From Fen-1254 sp963778945 (GTDB lineage: Bacteria > Bacteroidota > Ignavibacteria > UBA10030), in contig CAVZWL010000026.1 in assembly GCA_963778945.1 (NCBI GenBank), positions 1 to 64,000 on the forward strand: a stretch of 64,000 nucleotides of DNA. Direction: 5' to 3'. Below the pieces are notes generated by a model. It was not told the origin of the DNA, ran no database searches, and saw only the letters and a program-made list of their open reading frames with translations. Shown one piece after another: positions 1 to 9,334 of the stretch (positions are counted from its first letter, which is position 1; each line of letters opens with the position of its first letter). Made by a program: the position numbers and the translations under genes.

Positions 1-7
1 CCTTTTT

Positions 8-2196
8 ATGTCCCTTCTCCTTTTATCTTTCCTGACGGGAGGATGCGCTGTTTTCACGCCGGTGGGAAAAGCAATCGCCTCCGGATATGATAATATGGTC
101 GCATACTTTAATACGTATTACGATGCCAAGATTACATTCAGTCAGGCGGAAGAAGACGCAAAGACCTTTCTCCTGACACAGCGGGATAGTAAAATCGCTG
201 CGCCGCTTCCTGCCGACATATCAAAACAATTCGATCTCGTTATCAATAAATGCTCGAATATTTTAGCATTCCATAGGAACAGCTCATCGGCAGAAGGCGC
301 GATCTTTCTCATCGGAAAATCGTTTTTTTATCAGCAGGAATATGCAAAAGCAGAAAAAAAATTCACTGAGTTGATTGCGCGATATCCAAACGGCGATGCT
401 CCGAGCGAAGCGTATCTTTGGTCGATACGGACATTGGAACGACAACACCAGACAAAAGAAGCAATGAAGGCGGCGGAAGCATTCCTGATTGAAATGGAGA
501 ATAAGAAGAACGAGGAAATGGAGTATGGATGCCGTCTTGAGATCGGGATCATGAATCAGATGCAGAGAGAATATGCTGAAGCCGCAGAACAATTTTCAAA
601 GGCACGGCCGCTTGCAGGAAGCAGTGAAGATCAGATTCCCCTCTTGTTCGGATTGGGAGACTGTGCGTATGCACAAGGCAATTATACGGCGGCAGCATCA
701 TTCTATCTTGAAATCCCGAAACTCGGTCCCGATTTATACGAACTTTACAAGAGCAGGTTGAAAGCAGCCATCATCTATCGACAGGCAGGAATGCGTGAAC
801 GGTCGCTGGCATTGCTTAATGAGATGATCGGCGACTATCGCATGAAAGAATATAGAGGACTCATCCGCCTTGAACGGGGACGTACTGAGCGTGAGCTTTA
901 TGCACTCAAAGACGCACTGAACGATTTCATCATTGTCGATACGACTTACCGCCAAACTCCCCTTTCGTATGAAGCCTCGTATGAAATCGGTTCTCTTGAG
1001 GAAAAAATATTGATGGATTATCCGGCTGCCTTGATTGCATTTACGAAATCCACTGCATCGACCGATGGCTGGTTTGCCGATTCTGCCCGTCAAAAGACGC
1101 GGGCCTTGAGCCTCTACTTGGAAGCGAAGCAGAGATTATGGAAGACCGACAGTCTTCTCAGCATACGCTGGGACACGGTAACAGTTTTTCATATTGATAC
1201 TTCAGCAGCTGCTCCCAGGGATTCTACGGGCAAAAAGAAAAAAAAACGGAAAAATTTATTCCTCCCTCGCCCGATTCTTTACGGGCCGTCAAATCTGTTT
1301 CCTATCAGGAAATTGGCGATGTGCTGTATGCTGAAATGGATATGCCGGATTCTGCCGTGAGTTATTATCTGAAAGCAGAAGACCTCTGCAAGGACACTCT
1401 GCAGCTTCCGCGGATACTGTTTGTTCTCTCCGAACTGGCACGCATCGATTCCGTCAAAACACCGCTTTCTTCTTCTGAGTATTTGAAAAGCATTATTCGT
1501 GAATATCCGGAATCACCGTATGCCAATCAAGCCCGACGCAATTTGAAATGGGCCGTCGTAGAAGAGAAAGCGGATTCTGCAAAAGGATTTTATGAGCAGG
1601 GGGAACGTTTTATCGATGAAGGACGGTATAAGCAGGCGCTTGAAACATTGAGCGAGATAGAAAAACGATATCCTTTGTCCCCTCTCGCAGCTAAAAGTAT
1701 TTACGCTAAAGGGTGGATATACGAATACGGATTAAAAGATTACGACAGCGCGGCAGTCCAATATAAAATTTTGGAGAGAAAATATACATCCTCCTATTTT
1801 GCACGAGTCGTTCACGGCCGGTCGCTGGAGGAGAGCTCGAACGGCGGTCTTCCGGATACGCTCAAAAGGACTGCAGTTGATACTGTCAAAAGGGTTTTTC
1901 CGGGTATGCTCAGAAAAACTCCTGCTGATACAGTCAAGAGAACTCTTCCGGATACACTCAAAAGGACTACATCTGATACGGTTAAAAGGGTTTCCCCGGA
2001 TACGCTTAAAAGGAATGCGGCAGATACGGTCAAAAGTGTTTTTCCGGATACGCTGAAAGGGACTGTTCCGAATATGCTTAAAAATCCTGTTCAGGATACG
2101 GTGCAAAAGGCGGTTCCGATACAACAAAGACCGGCCGCTCCTGCCGGCAAAGATACGACTCGTAAAGGACAACAAGCTCCGATAATGGTGGATTAA
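8..2196 (+). CDS. TPR-repeat lipoprotein with octapeptide-repeat tail (frameshifted)
   Basis: A secreted lipoprotein made mostly of TPR-like helices. The N-terminus has a hydrophobic stretch ending in the lipobox LTGGC (Cys at about residue 13), so anchoring in the outer membrane is likely. Only seven bases precede the ATG and the signal peptide lacks basic residues, so the true start may lie outside the window. Repeated helix pairs (for example AKAEKKFTELIARYP) are typical of TPR or YfgC/BamD-type scaffolds. The reading frame changes in a run of nine A at 1238-1246; restoring one A joins the upstream frame to the downstream TPR part that begins near 1250. The C-terminus is a low-complexity repeat tail. 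The exact function is unknown; a surface or envelope assembly role is an inference. It lies just upstream of pyrK. Confidence 0.75.
1849..2112 (+). repeat. 24-bp coding tandem repeat (octapeptide)
   Basis: About eleven consecutive 24-bp units encode eight-residue repeats that alternate between PDTLKR-type and DTVKR-type units, such as LPDTLKRT and AVDTVKRV. They form the basic, Thr/Pro-rich tail of the TPR lipoprotein. Units are diverged, so this is not a recent expansion. There are no unique spacers, so it is not a CRISPR array. Confidence 0.85.
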
Positions 2197-2199
2197 TGT

Positions 2200-2967
2200 A
2201 TGATTCATGAATTGCTCAAAGTCCAAAGCAGTGAAAAAATTGCCGCAACTCTGTTTCTACTGCGCCTGCAATCCGCTGCAATTGCCGGCGCTGCAAAGCC
2301 GGGACAATTTCTCAATATCCGAATCGACAGCGCATCGGTGCAGCCTCTCCTGCGCCGTCCCTTCAGCATATCGCGGATTGAAGGCGATACAATTGAGCTT
2401 CTGATTAGCATTGCCGGCAGAGGAACTGCAAAGTTAGCGGAAAAGAAAGCCGGCGACACAGTCGATGTTATCGGTCCTTTGGGAAATTCTTTCCGCATTG
2501 ACAGCGGGCATACGACAGCATTACTGGTGGCAGGGGGCGTGGGCATAGCGCCGTTCCCGTTCCTCTTGCGTGAATTGCAGAAGAGAGGGAAAAAAGTCGC
2601 AGTCTTTGCCGGATTCAGAAGCGCGCCGTTCGTCTATACACGCTATCTGGATCCGGTCTTCATAGCGACCGAAGACGGTTCGCAGGGACGAAAGGGAACA
2701 GTCATCGATCTCCTTAAGGATTATGAGCGGCAGAAAACGGCCGGCGATGCGAAAATATTCGCCTGCGGTCCGACGGCAATGCTGCGAGCACTGACAGAGT
2801 TTGCCAGGCAGGAAGCATTGTGTTGTGAAATGTCGCTTGAAGGAGAAATGGCCTGCGGTGTGGGACTCTGTCAGGGCTGTCCGGTTGAACGCGCGGATGG
2901 AAACCCGAAATTTGCGCTGACATGTAAAGATGGACCTAACTTTTTATCATCGGATATACGATTATGA
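2200..2967 (+). CDS. pyrK: Dihydroorotate dehydrogenase electron-transfer subunit
   Basis: PyrK passes electrons from dihydroorotate, through the FMN of PyrD, to NAD in class 1B dihydroorotate dehydrogenase (pyrimidine synthesis). The 255 residues show a ferredoxin-reductase-like FAD domain (RRPFSIS near residue 52), a nucleotide-binding segment with GGVGIAPFPFLL near residue 111, and the C-terminal 2Fe-2S cluster cysteines C219, C224, C227 and C242 in the MACGVGLCQGC region. The length fits the family. The stop overlaps the pyrD start by four bases (ATGA), indicating translational coupling. The reading frame is intact. Confidence 0.95.
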   Translation: MIHELLKVQSSEKIAATLFLLRLQSAAIAGAAKPGQFLNIRIDSASVQPLLRRPFSISRIEGDTIELLISIAGRGTAKLAEKKAGDTVDVIGPLGNSFRIDSGHTTALLVAGGVGIAPFPFLLRELQKRGKKVAVFAGFRSAPFVYTRYLDPVFIATEDGSQGRKGTVIDLLKDYERQKTAGDAKIFACGPTAMLRALTEFARQEALCCEMSLEGEMACGVGLCQGCPVERADGNPKFALTCKDGPNFLSSDIRL

Positions 2968-3923
2968 TTGCATCCGTTAAAACATCATGGAAGCTGCGCG
3001 GAGTTGAATTTAAGAACCGCGTTTTTACTGCCTCCGGCACTTTCGGCTATGGAGATGAAGTGAGCGAATTGTGCAATGTCGGCGCACTCGGCGGCGTGTG
3101 TACAAAATCGCTTTCCAGAAAACCGCGCGACGGCAATCCTCCCTCCCGGATTGTGGAAACTGCAGGCGGCATGCTGAACTCCATAGGCCTTGCAAATATC
3201 GGAGTCGAATCGTTTCTTCAACAGAAACTTCCGCTGTTCGCACATTGAACACGCGCATCATCGCTAATATCGCCGCCAGTTCGGTGGAGGAATATTGCGA
3301 GGTTTTAGATATGCTCGAAACCGAATCGGGCATCAGTGCGTTCGAAATTAATGTCTCCTGTCCTAATGTTAAAGAAGGGGGATCTGAATTTCGGGACGAA
3401 TTGCCGAAAAACCGCCGAAATTACTTCAACGCTTCGCTCCCATACTGTCAAACCGTTGATTATAAAATTGACTCCGAATGTAACGCATGTTTCCGAGTTT
3501 GCCCGTGCTGTCGAAGATGCCGGGGCGGATGCTGTTTCGCTCATTAATACCGTCATCGGCATGGCGGTCGATGTCAGGAGCCGCAAACCGAGACTTTCGA
3601 CTGTCACCGGCGGGCTTTCCGGCCCTGCTATTAAACCGATAGCGCTTGCAAAGGTATATGAAGCGGCACAGGCGGTAAAAATTCCGATCTTCGGAATAGG
3701 CGGTATCGCGTCGGCGGAGGATGCTCTTGAATTCCTGCTCGTCGGGGCATCGGCCGTTCAGGTCGGGACGATGAATTTTATCGATCCGAATATCGCCGTA
3801 AAAATTGCCGGGGAAATGGAAGACTTTTTCAAGCTGAACGATATTGCCGATGCGCAGGATTTTGTGGGGACACTTAAGGCCGATATCGGTTTTTCAATTC
3901 TTCAATCATGGTTGTCCTCCTGA
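2964..3923 (+). CDS. pyrD: Dihydroorotate dehydrogenase catalytic subunit, class 1B (two frame changes)
   Basis: This flavoenzyme oxidises dihydroorotate to orotate. The N-terminal segment carries FMN-site text TASGTFGYGDE and the central segment carries INVSCPNVKEGG with the catalytic Cys of class 1 enzymes. The C-terminal segment has IIKLTPNVT, GGLSGPAIKPIAL and FGIGGIASAEDAL. The frame breaks twice: a base appears missing near 3240-3250 (T2 for T3 restores HLNTRII), and one G is extra in the G5 run at 3377-3381. Corrected, the protein is about 320 residues, normal for the family. Neighbouring pyrK supports class 1B. Sequencing error is more likely than decay because conserved text is preserved in all three pieces. 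Confidence 0.9.
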
Positions 3924-3944
3924 TGTCTTAAACGGGCTCGGAAC

Positions 3945-5253
3945 GTGAAATATTCAGAATCTATTTGCTTTTTGTACGGACTTCAGAAGTTCGGCATGAA
4001 ATTCGGGCTTCAGGGAATCCGCAGTATTCTTGCCGTACTCGATGAACCGCACAACAAGTTCCCATGCATCCATATTGCCGGGACGAACGGCAAAGGATCT
4101 ACGGCGGCTATGGTTGCTTCAATATTGACGGCTGCAGGATACCGAACAGGACTCTATACGTCGCCTCATCTTCTCAATTTCAATGAACGCATCCGGATCG
4201 ACGGACGGCCGATTCCCGCCCGTACCGTTGCACGATTGACTTCGATCATTCGACCGGCGGTGGAAGAAGGACACTGTACCTTCTTTGAAGCGGTGACGGC
4301 AATCGCTTTCAGATATTTTGCCGACGAACAGGTCGATATTGCCGTCATAGAAACGGGACTCGGAGGCAGGCTGGATGCAACGAATACCGTCACTCCGCTG
4401 GTTTCTGTGATTACGACAATCGGATTAGAGCATACGCATATTCTCGGCAGGACGCTTCGGAAAATTGCTCGTGAAAAAGGCGGAATTATAAAACCGGGTG
4501 TTCCATGCATAACCGGAGTCCGGCCGCCGGAAGCGTTGAATGTTCTCAAGGCCATCGCCCGCCGGAATCATGCGCCGCTCTGGATGTCAAAAAAAAAATC
4601 GGTTGTTTGCCGCCGCTCGAATATAAAGGAGAGCATCCTCGATGTCCGAATTCAAAACGAACTCTGGAAGGGACTGCATCTTTCACTGGCAGGCAGTTTT
4701 CAGTTTCAGAACGTTCCTCTCGCATTGCAGGCGGTCGGTATCGCTGCGCAGCGGGGTGGATTGAAAATTCCCCGGTCGGCTGTTCGCACGGGACTGAACC
4801 GGGTCCAGCACTTTTCGGGGCTTTTTGCCAGATGCTCCATTCTTCAGAAAAAACCTTTCATGATAGCCGATGTTGCACACAATCCCGATGCAGTCAGGAA
4901 TCTTGTCGATTCGCTTCGGCGGCTCGGTTATTTTCGCATTCAAGTTGTTTTTGGTGCAATGGTGGATAAGGATGTGCCTTTAATGGCCAAAGCTCTTGCT
5001 CCCATAAGCGATACTGTGTTTGCCGTATCGCCAAAAACCGAGCGAGCCATGCCTGCAGAAGAAGATCGGGCGCATTTTTGGGAAACTCGGGTTTTCGGTC
5101 CGGCAGGAACGTTCCGTTGCCTCAGCAATTTCATCTCTTATTAAACGGAAGAGGAGAATTGAGCATCCAATACTTGTGACCGGTTCGCATTTTGTCGTTG
5201 GGGAAGCGCTGGCTTTTCTGCGCGGCAAAAAATACTTGACAATAAACCAATAA
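3945..5253 (+). CDS. folC: Folylpolyglutamate/dihydrofolate synthase (one frame change)
   Basis: FolC joins glutamate to dihydropteroate or folates using ATP. It has the Mur-ligase-like P-loop GTNGKGST at residues 46-53, the following TSPHLLNFNERI, and IETGLGGRLDATN. A later conserved IADVAHNPDA begins the C-terminal domain. The start is a GTG at 3945. One extra base near 5058-5068 shifts the frame; after it the text IGRIFGKLGFSV and ILVTGSHFVVGEAL completes the domain to the stop at 5253 (about 435 residues, normal). Without correction the protein would end at 5144 with unrelated residues. Its last codons overlap the rho promoter. Confidence 0.9.
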
Positions 5254-5264
5254 TGCGTTATAAT
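5236..5264 (+). promoter_or_regulatory. Consensus sigma-70 promoter of rho
   Basis: A perfect TTGACA (5236-5241), a 17-bp spacer and a perfect TATAAT (5259-5264). It overlaps the 3' end of folC and would start transcription near 5271, leaving a leader of about 140 nt before rho. Confidence 0.85.
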
Positions 5265-5408
5265 GGGATAGGTAGTTGGTAAGCCAATCAGGACTGTACC
5301 ACTGATTCATCTCGAAAATCTGTTCCAACCGAACTGAATTCAAAAACGTAGCGAAAAAAATATCTTTTGTCGTATTTTCAAAACCTTCTTATACTAAATT
5401 TATGAGGT

Positions 5409-6671
5409 ATGCCTTCCATGACCATGGACATCACTGAATTAAAGTCCAAAAAAATAGCCGAGCTCAATGCGATCGCAAAAGATCTGAACATTGTCGGTTA
5501 TACCGAACTTCGCAAGCAAGACTTGATTTTTAAAATCCTCGAAGCACAAACTCAAAAAGACGGTTTAAGCTTCAGCAAAGGCGTTCTCGAGGTCTTGCCG
5601 GATGGTTATGGGTTCCTTCGCTCGGTCGACTACAATTATCTCCCTTCACCGGACGATATTTATGTGTCGCCGTCGCAAATTAAGAAGTTCGGCCTGCGGA
5701 CAGGCGATTCGGTGAACGGGCAGGTTCGTCCGCCGAAAGAAGGAGAACGGTTCTTTGCGCTGCTGCGCGTAGAAGCGGTTAATGACGATCATCCTGACGT
5801 TATCCGGGACCGCGTCCTCTTTGAAAATCTGACGCCGATGTATCCAACCTCGCGCGTGAAATTGGAAACAATTCCCGGCGAATATGCAATGCGGGTTCTC
5901 GACCTGCTTGCGCCGATCGGCAAAGGCCAGCGCGGAATGATCGTCTCTCCTCCTAAAGCAGGCAAAACAATCCTCCTCCAGAAAATTGCAAACAGCATCA
6001 CACGTAATCATCCTGAAGTAAAACTTATCGTTCTTCTTATCGATGAACGTCCGGAAGAAGTCACGGATATGGAACGTTCCGTGAGCGCGGAAGTCGTCAG
6101 CTCGACCTTCGACGAACCACCCGAGCGCCACGTGCAGGTTTCCGATATGGTGCTGGAAAAAGCCAAGCGTCTTGTAGAAGCAAAGAAAGACGTCGTCATT
6201 CTGCTCGACAGCATTACGCGTCTCGCGCGGGCGCACAACACGGTTGTTCCGCACAGCGGAAAAATTCTTTCCGGCGGCGTTGATGCCAATGCACTTCATC
6301 GGCCCAAGCGGTTTTTCGGCGCAGCCCGAAATATCGAAGAAGGGGGAAGCTTAACTATTATCGCGACCGCTTTGGTCGAAACCGGCAGCCGTATGGATGA
6401 AGTAATCTTTGAAGAATTTAAAGGCACCGGCAACAGCGAAGTCGTGCTCGATCGGGCACTGAGCGATAAGCGTATCTTTCCGGCAATCAACGTGAACCGC
6501 TCCGGAACACGAAAAGAGGAAATGCTGATGGAGCCGGAAGATCTGAACCGTGTTTGGATCCTGCGAAAGTTCTTAAGCGATCTCAGTCCTGATGAAGCGA
6601 TGGAACTTTTGCTCGATAAGATGCGTGGAACAAAAACCAATAAAGAATTCCTCAAGGTTATGAACAGTTGA
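5409..6671 (+). CDS. rho: Transcription termination factor Rho
   Basis: Hexameric RNA-dependent ATPase that ends transcription. The 420-residue protein has an N-terminal Rho_N helical domain (LKSKKIAELNAIAKDL), an OB/CSD RNA-binding domain (GVLEVLPDGYGFLRS, residues 58-72), Walker A PPKAGKT at 181-187, Walker B VVILLD at 262-267, and the R-loop text SDKRIFPAINV. The length is standard and there is no long insertion. Start alternatives are ATG 5409 and 5418; GAGG at 5403-5406 sits better with 5418, but the difference is three residues. It has its own strong promoter and a terminator downstream, so it is probably monocistronic. Autoregulation through the leader is plausible but not shown. Confidence 0.97.
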   Translation: MPSMTMDITELKSKKIAELNAIAKDLNIVGYTELRKQDLIFKILEAQTQKDGLSFSKGVLEVLPDGYGFLRSVDYNYLPSPDDIYVSPSQIKKFGLRTGDSVNGQVRPPKEGERFFALLRVEAVNDDHPDVIRDRVLFENLTPMYPTSRVKLETIPGEYAMRVLDLLAPIGKGQRGMIVSPPKAGKTILLQKIANSITRNHPEVKLIVLLIDERPEEVTDMERSVSAEVVSSTFDEPPERHVQVSDMVLEKAKRLVEAKKDVVILLDSITRLARAHNTVVPHSGKILSGGVDANALHRPKRFFGAARNIEEGGSLTIIATALVETGSRMDEVIFEEFKGTGNSEVVLDRALSDKRIFPAINVNRSGTRKEEMLMEPEDLNRVWILRKFLSDLSPDEAMELLLDKMRGTKTNKEFLKVMNS

Positions 6672-6680
6672 TCTGAAAAT

Positions 6681-6710
6681 AAAAAGCCGCGATTGAACTT
6701 CGCGGCTTTT
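6681..6710 (+). terminator. Intrinsic terminator after rho
   Basis: A hairpin with complementary arms AAAAGCCGCG and CGCGGCTTTT and a short loop, ten bases after the rho stop. The A/T flanks make it potentially bidirectional, serving the minus-strand gene at 6822 too. Confidence 0.85.
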
Positions 6711-6821
6711 ATCTTTCCGGCAGGGCTGGAACGACGATCTTAGAACAACCAAGAAATCCGGCTCTTTCAGCGCAGCCCCGTAATATCTGCCTAAAAGCGC
6801 ATTTCTTTGAACCCCTTCTTT

Positions 6822-7151
6822 TTACTTTTTATCCGATTTTGTACTGTCACAGCAGCAGGACGTATGTTCTTTCCTGCCGTCCGCACAGCTGGAATTTTTC
6901 ATCGGTTCAGATTTTTTCCGGGCAGTTTTCGATGCTTGAATTTCCACCAGAGTCATTCCGCATTCGGGGCATGCGCCCGGTTTGTCCGAAATAATTTCAG
7001 GATGCATCGAACATGTGTATTGAATCTTTGTCTGCGTCTGTGTTGTGTCGGCTGCTGCAGTTGTTGATTTTAAAGGAGGGGTTTGTGCTTCCGCGGCAGT
7101 GATAAGGAGCGTCCAATAAAAAGTCAGAATTGCTAAGGAATTATACTTCAT
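6822..7151 (-). CDS. Secreted heavy-metal-binding-domain protein
   Basis: A small exported protein with the HMBD motif seen next to metal exporters and P-type ATPases: YTCSMHPEI followed by PGACPECGMTLV. The start at 7151 follows an AGAAGGGA ribosome site; the longer ATG at 7169 does not. The N-terminal segment KYNSLAILTFYWTLLITAAEA is a signal peptide. The C-terminus adds a Lys/Ser-rich tail with a CCC cluster (SCCCDSTKSDKK) that could also bind metal. The family is associated with copper or other soft metals; the specific metal here is unknown. Confidence 0.8.
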   Translation of the reverse strand: MKYNSLAILTFYWTLLITAAEAQTPPLKSTTAAADTTQTQTKIQYTCSMHPEIISDKPGACPECGMTLVEIQASKTARKKSEPMKNSSCADGRKEHTSCCCDSTKSDKK

Positions 7152-7181
7152 CGAAGTATCCCTTCTCAAACCATAAAAAAA

Positions 7182-7559
7182 TCAGCATCCGTCGGAATCC
7201 CGCATTTCGGCTTTTTCTTTTAAAAATTTCACGAACTTATTCTTTTCGTCGACCAGTATGTTCTTCGGTTTCGAGGGGCGGCCGGTTATTTGAAAAGTCA
7301 TAATAATGACCTCGTCCCCTTTGTTCATCAGATGTGCCGCTGCGCCGTTCATGCCGATGACTCCGGAGTTTTTTTTACCCTTAATAACATATGTTTCCAG
7401 CCGGTGGCCGTTCGTATTATCAACGACAAGAACTTTTTCGTACTCGGCAATATCGGCGCAACGCATCAGGGCTTCATCGATCGTGATGGAGCCGACATAG
7501 TGGAGATTCGCTTCCGTGACGGTGGCTTTGTGGATCTTTGAACGAAGATACATGCGCAT
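7182..7559 (-). CDS. panD: Aspartate 1-decarboxylase
   Basis: A pyruvoyl enzyme that makes beta-alanine for pantothenate and coenzyme A. The proenzyme self-cleaves at the Gly-Ser bond within YVGSITID to form the pyruvoyl group. Other conserved text is SKIHKATVTEANL and GAAAHLMNKGDEVII. The length of about 125 residues is normal. I chose the ATG at 7559, preceded by AAAGAGA; a second ATG two codons later is possible. No other pan gene is nearby. Confidence 0.95.
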   Translation of the reverse strand: MRMYLRSKIHKATVTEANLHYVGSITIDEALMRCADIAEYEKVLVVDNTNGHRLETYVIKGKKNSGVIGMNGAAAHLMNKGDEVIIMTFQITGRPSKPKNILVDEKNKFVKFLKEKAEMRDSDGC

Positions 7560-7620
7560 AAATTCTCTTTCAAAAAACAATTAAAAATACTCAAACTTTG
7601 ACCAAATACCAATTCTTTGC

Positions 7621-8724
7621 ATGGAGAAGAAGCTTAGTTGTTTTTGGTTCGAAGATTTGGTACCATATAGCGAGTCTCACTTTATAAAGAGCTTGCAAAG
7701 AATGGGATCATTGTTCTATTTTTTAGTTTTTTGGATTGTTCCCATGCATGGATCGTCTTCTGGGGCAGCATCGGTGCAATCCGCCGATTCGGTTCCCGAC
7801 ACCGCCTTGAGCATGATTTTTGCCGGCGACTTGAATTTATCCAATCGATTTGAACAATACACAGGGGCGAACGAGCAATTCGCCTTCACAGAATGGCAAG
7901 AAATCGGACCGGTTGACGCCCAAATGGCGAATCTTGAAAATCCGGTAACATTTTCAACCGATAGTTCAGACAAGAAATATGTTTTTCGGATGCATCCCCG
8001 CTATCTGACGATCATTAAAAAAGCGGGGATTTCGATCGTCAATTGTGCCAATAATCATGTCGGGGACTTCGGCTGCGCCGGTATCATTGAAACGCTGCAT
8101 TGGCTCGACTCTCTCGGATTTCAACATGTAGGAGCCGGCAGAACAAGTTCCGAGGCGCGCAAGCCGGTCGTGATTTCATTCCATCATAAGACGGTCGGCA
8201 TTCTTGGTTTTGGCGGCGACGGTATTCATTATGCCGGCCCGTCCGCCGCCGGTACAGTCCCGCGCGATCAATCGGTGATCATCCATGATGTACGGGCGCT
8301 TGCGGGAAAGGTCGATCTTGTCGTCGTCAATTTCCACTGGGGAGATGAAAATGCAATTGTGCCGAACGATGCGCAGATTCGGCTTGCACATGCGGTAATC
8401 GATGCCGGTGCAGATTTAATAGTCGGGCATCATCCGCATGTTGTACAGGGAATTGAATATTATAAAAAAGGAGTGATTGCGTATTCTCTGGGAAATTTCG
8501 TCTTTGGCGGCAACGCCAATGAAATCAACAGCGAGACGATCGTTTTGAAAATTGAAGTGGAAAAGGATTCGTGGCGCTGCAAACCGGTGCCGGTGATGGT
8601 CGTTCAGTGGAAACCGCAGCCGGCGGACAGTGCAAAAGCCCGTCATGTTCTGGATACTGGTTGCGGTGCGTTCAAAAATATTAAACCAACAAATGGCGTT
8701 ACACACGAGAGGAGTTTCGTATGA
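7621..8724 (+). CDS. CapA family protein (metallophosphatase-like, poly-gamma-glutamate CapA type)
   Basis: Contains the CapA fold motifs FAGDLNL, ANLENPVT, NCANNHVGDFG, NFHWGDE, GHHPHVVQGIEYY and SLGNFVFGG, typical of the calcineurin-like CapA family whose founding member acts in poly-gamma-glutamate export. The protein is exported: a hydrophobic segment FYFLVFWIVP lies at residues 31-42, so the true start may be ATG 7702 rather than 7621. No capB or capC is beside it, so polymer synthesis should not be assumed. The last codons overlap lemA by four bases. A second, damaged paralogue lies at 13145. Confidence 0.85.
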   Translation: MEKKLSCFWFEDLVPYSESHFIKSLQRMGSLFYFLVFWIVPMHGSSSGAASVQSADSVPDTALSMIFAGDLNLSNRFEQYTGANEQFAFTEWQEIGPVDAQMANLENPVTFSTDSSDKKYVFRMHPRYLTIIKKAGISIVNCANNHVGDFGCAGIIETLHWLDSLGFQHVGAGRTSSEARKPVVISFHHKTVGILGFGGDGIHYAGPSAAGTVPRDQSVIIHDVRALAGKVDLVVVNFHWGDENAIVPNDAQIRLAHAVIDAGADLIVGHHPHVVQGIEYYKKGVIAYSLGNFVFGGNANEINSETIVLKIEVEKDSWRCKPVPVMVVQWKPQPADSAKARHVLDTGCGAFKNIKPTNGVTHERSFV

Positions 8725-9326
8725 ATAAAGGGTTGCTTATTGCTTTGGCTGTCATCGGCGTTGTGCTTCTTATCGGTGCAAGCATTGCAGGATGGGGCAT
8801 CAGCGTATACAATAAAATTGTTTCCTGCGATGAGGCAGTTCATGCAGGATGGAGTCAGGTTCAAAACCAATATCAGCGCCGGTACGACTTAGTTCCGAAT
8901 CTTGTCGAAACGGTAAAGGGATATGCGAAACAGGAAAAGGAAGTTCTCATCGGAGTCACGGAGGCGCGAGCAAGCGTCGGTCAGATGAAAGTGACTCCGG
9001 AAGTACTCCGTGATCCCCAGGCTTTTGCGCATTTCCAGCAAGCTCAGGACGGATTGGGATCTGCATTGTCGCGCTTAATGGTTGTTGTAGAAAAATATCC
9101 GGACCTCAAATCGAACGAAAATTTCCGCGACTTGCAAGCTCAGTTAGAAGGAACAGAAAATAGAATTGCCGTTGCGCGCATGGGATTCAACGAGAACGTA
9201 GAAGCGTATAATGTTATGATTCGCCATTTCCCCGGGTCGTTCGTAGCAGGTTTCGGCGGTTTCCGGGAAGCTCAATATTTCCAATCAGTTCAGGGTGCAG
9301 AAAAGGCGCCTCAAGTAAAATTTTGA
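8721..9326 (+). CDS. lemA: LemA family protein
   Basis: A single N-terminal membrane helix (LLIALAVIGVVLLIGASIAG, residues 4-23) followed by the coiled helical LemA domain. The hallmark YDLVPNLVETVKGYAKQE lies near residue 53, and FNENVEAYN is also present. LemA proteins are membrane-tethered helical bundles of poorly known function, often encoded beside TPM-domain proteins, as here. The start overlaps the capA stop (ATGA). Confidence 0.9.
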   Translation: MNKGLLIALAVIGVVLLIGASIAGWGISVYNKIVSCDEAVHAGWSQVQNQYQRRYDLVPNLVETVKGYAKQEKEVLIGVTEARASVGQMKVTPEVLRDPQAFAHFQQAQDGLGSALSRLMVVVEKYPDLKSNENFRDLQAQLEGTENRIAVARMGFNENVEAYNVMIRHFPGSFVAGFGGFREAQYFQSVQGAEKAPQVKF

Positions 9327-9334
9327 GTGACAAT

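Noticed and set aside
1849..2112. 24-bp repeats as a CRISPR array
   Set aside because: Units are contiguous, lack spacers and lie inside a continuous reading frame coding for octapeptides.
1732..2226. Antisense open frame of 164 codons opposite the repeat tail
   Set aside because: It is the mirror of the 24-bp repeat; no ribosome site and no family resemblance.
3377..3381. Programmed frameshifting in pyrD
   Set aside because: No slippery heptamer or downstream structure, a second compensating change is needed, and similar breaks occur in many unrelated genes.
7621..8724. Poly-gamma-glutamate capsule locus
   Set aside because: Only CapA-like proteins are present; no capB or capC synthase genes nearby.
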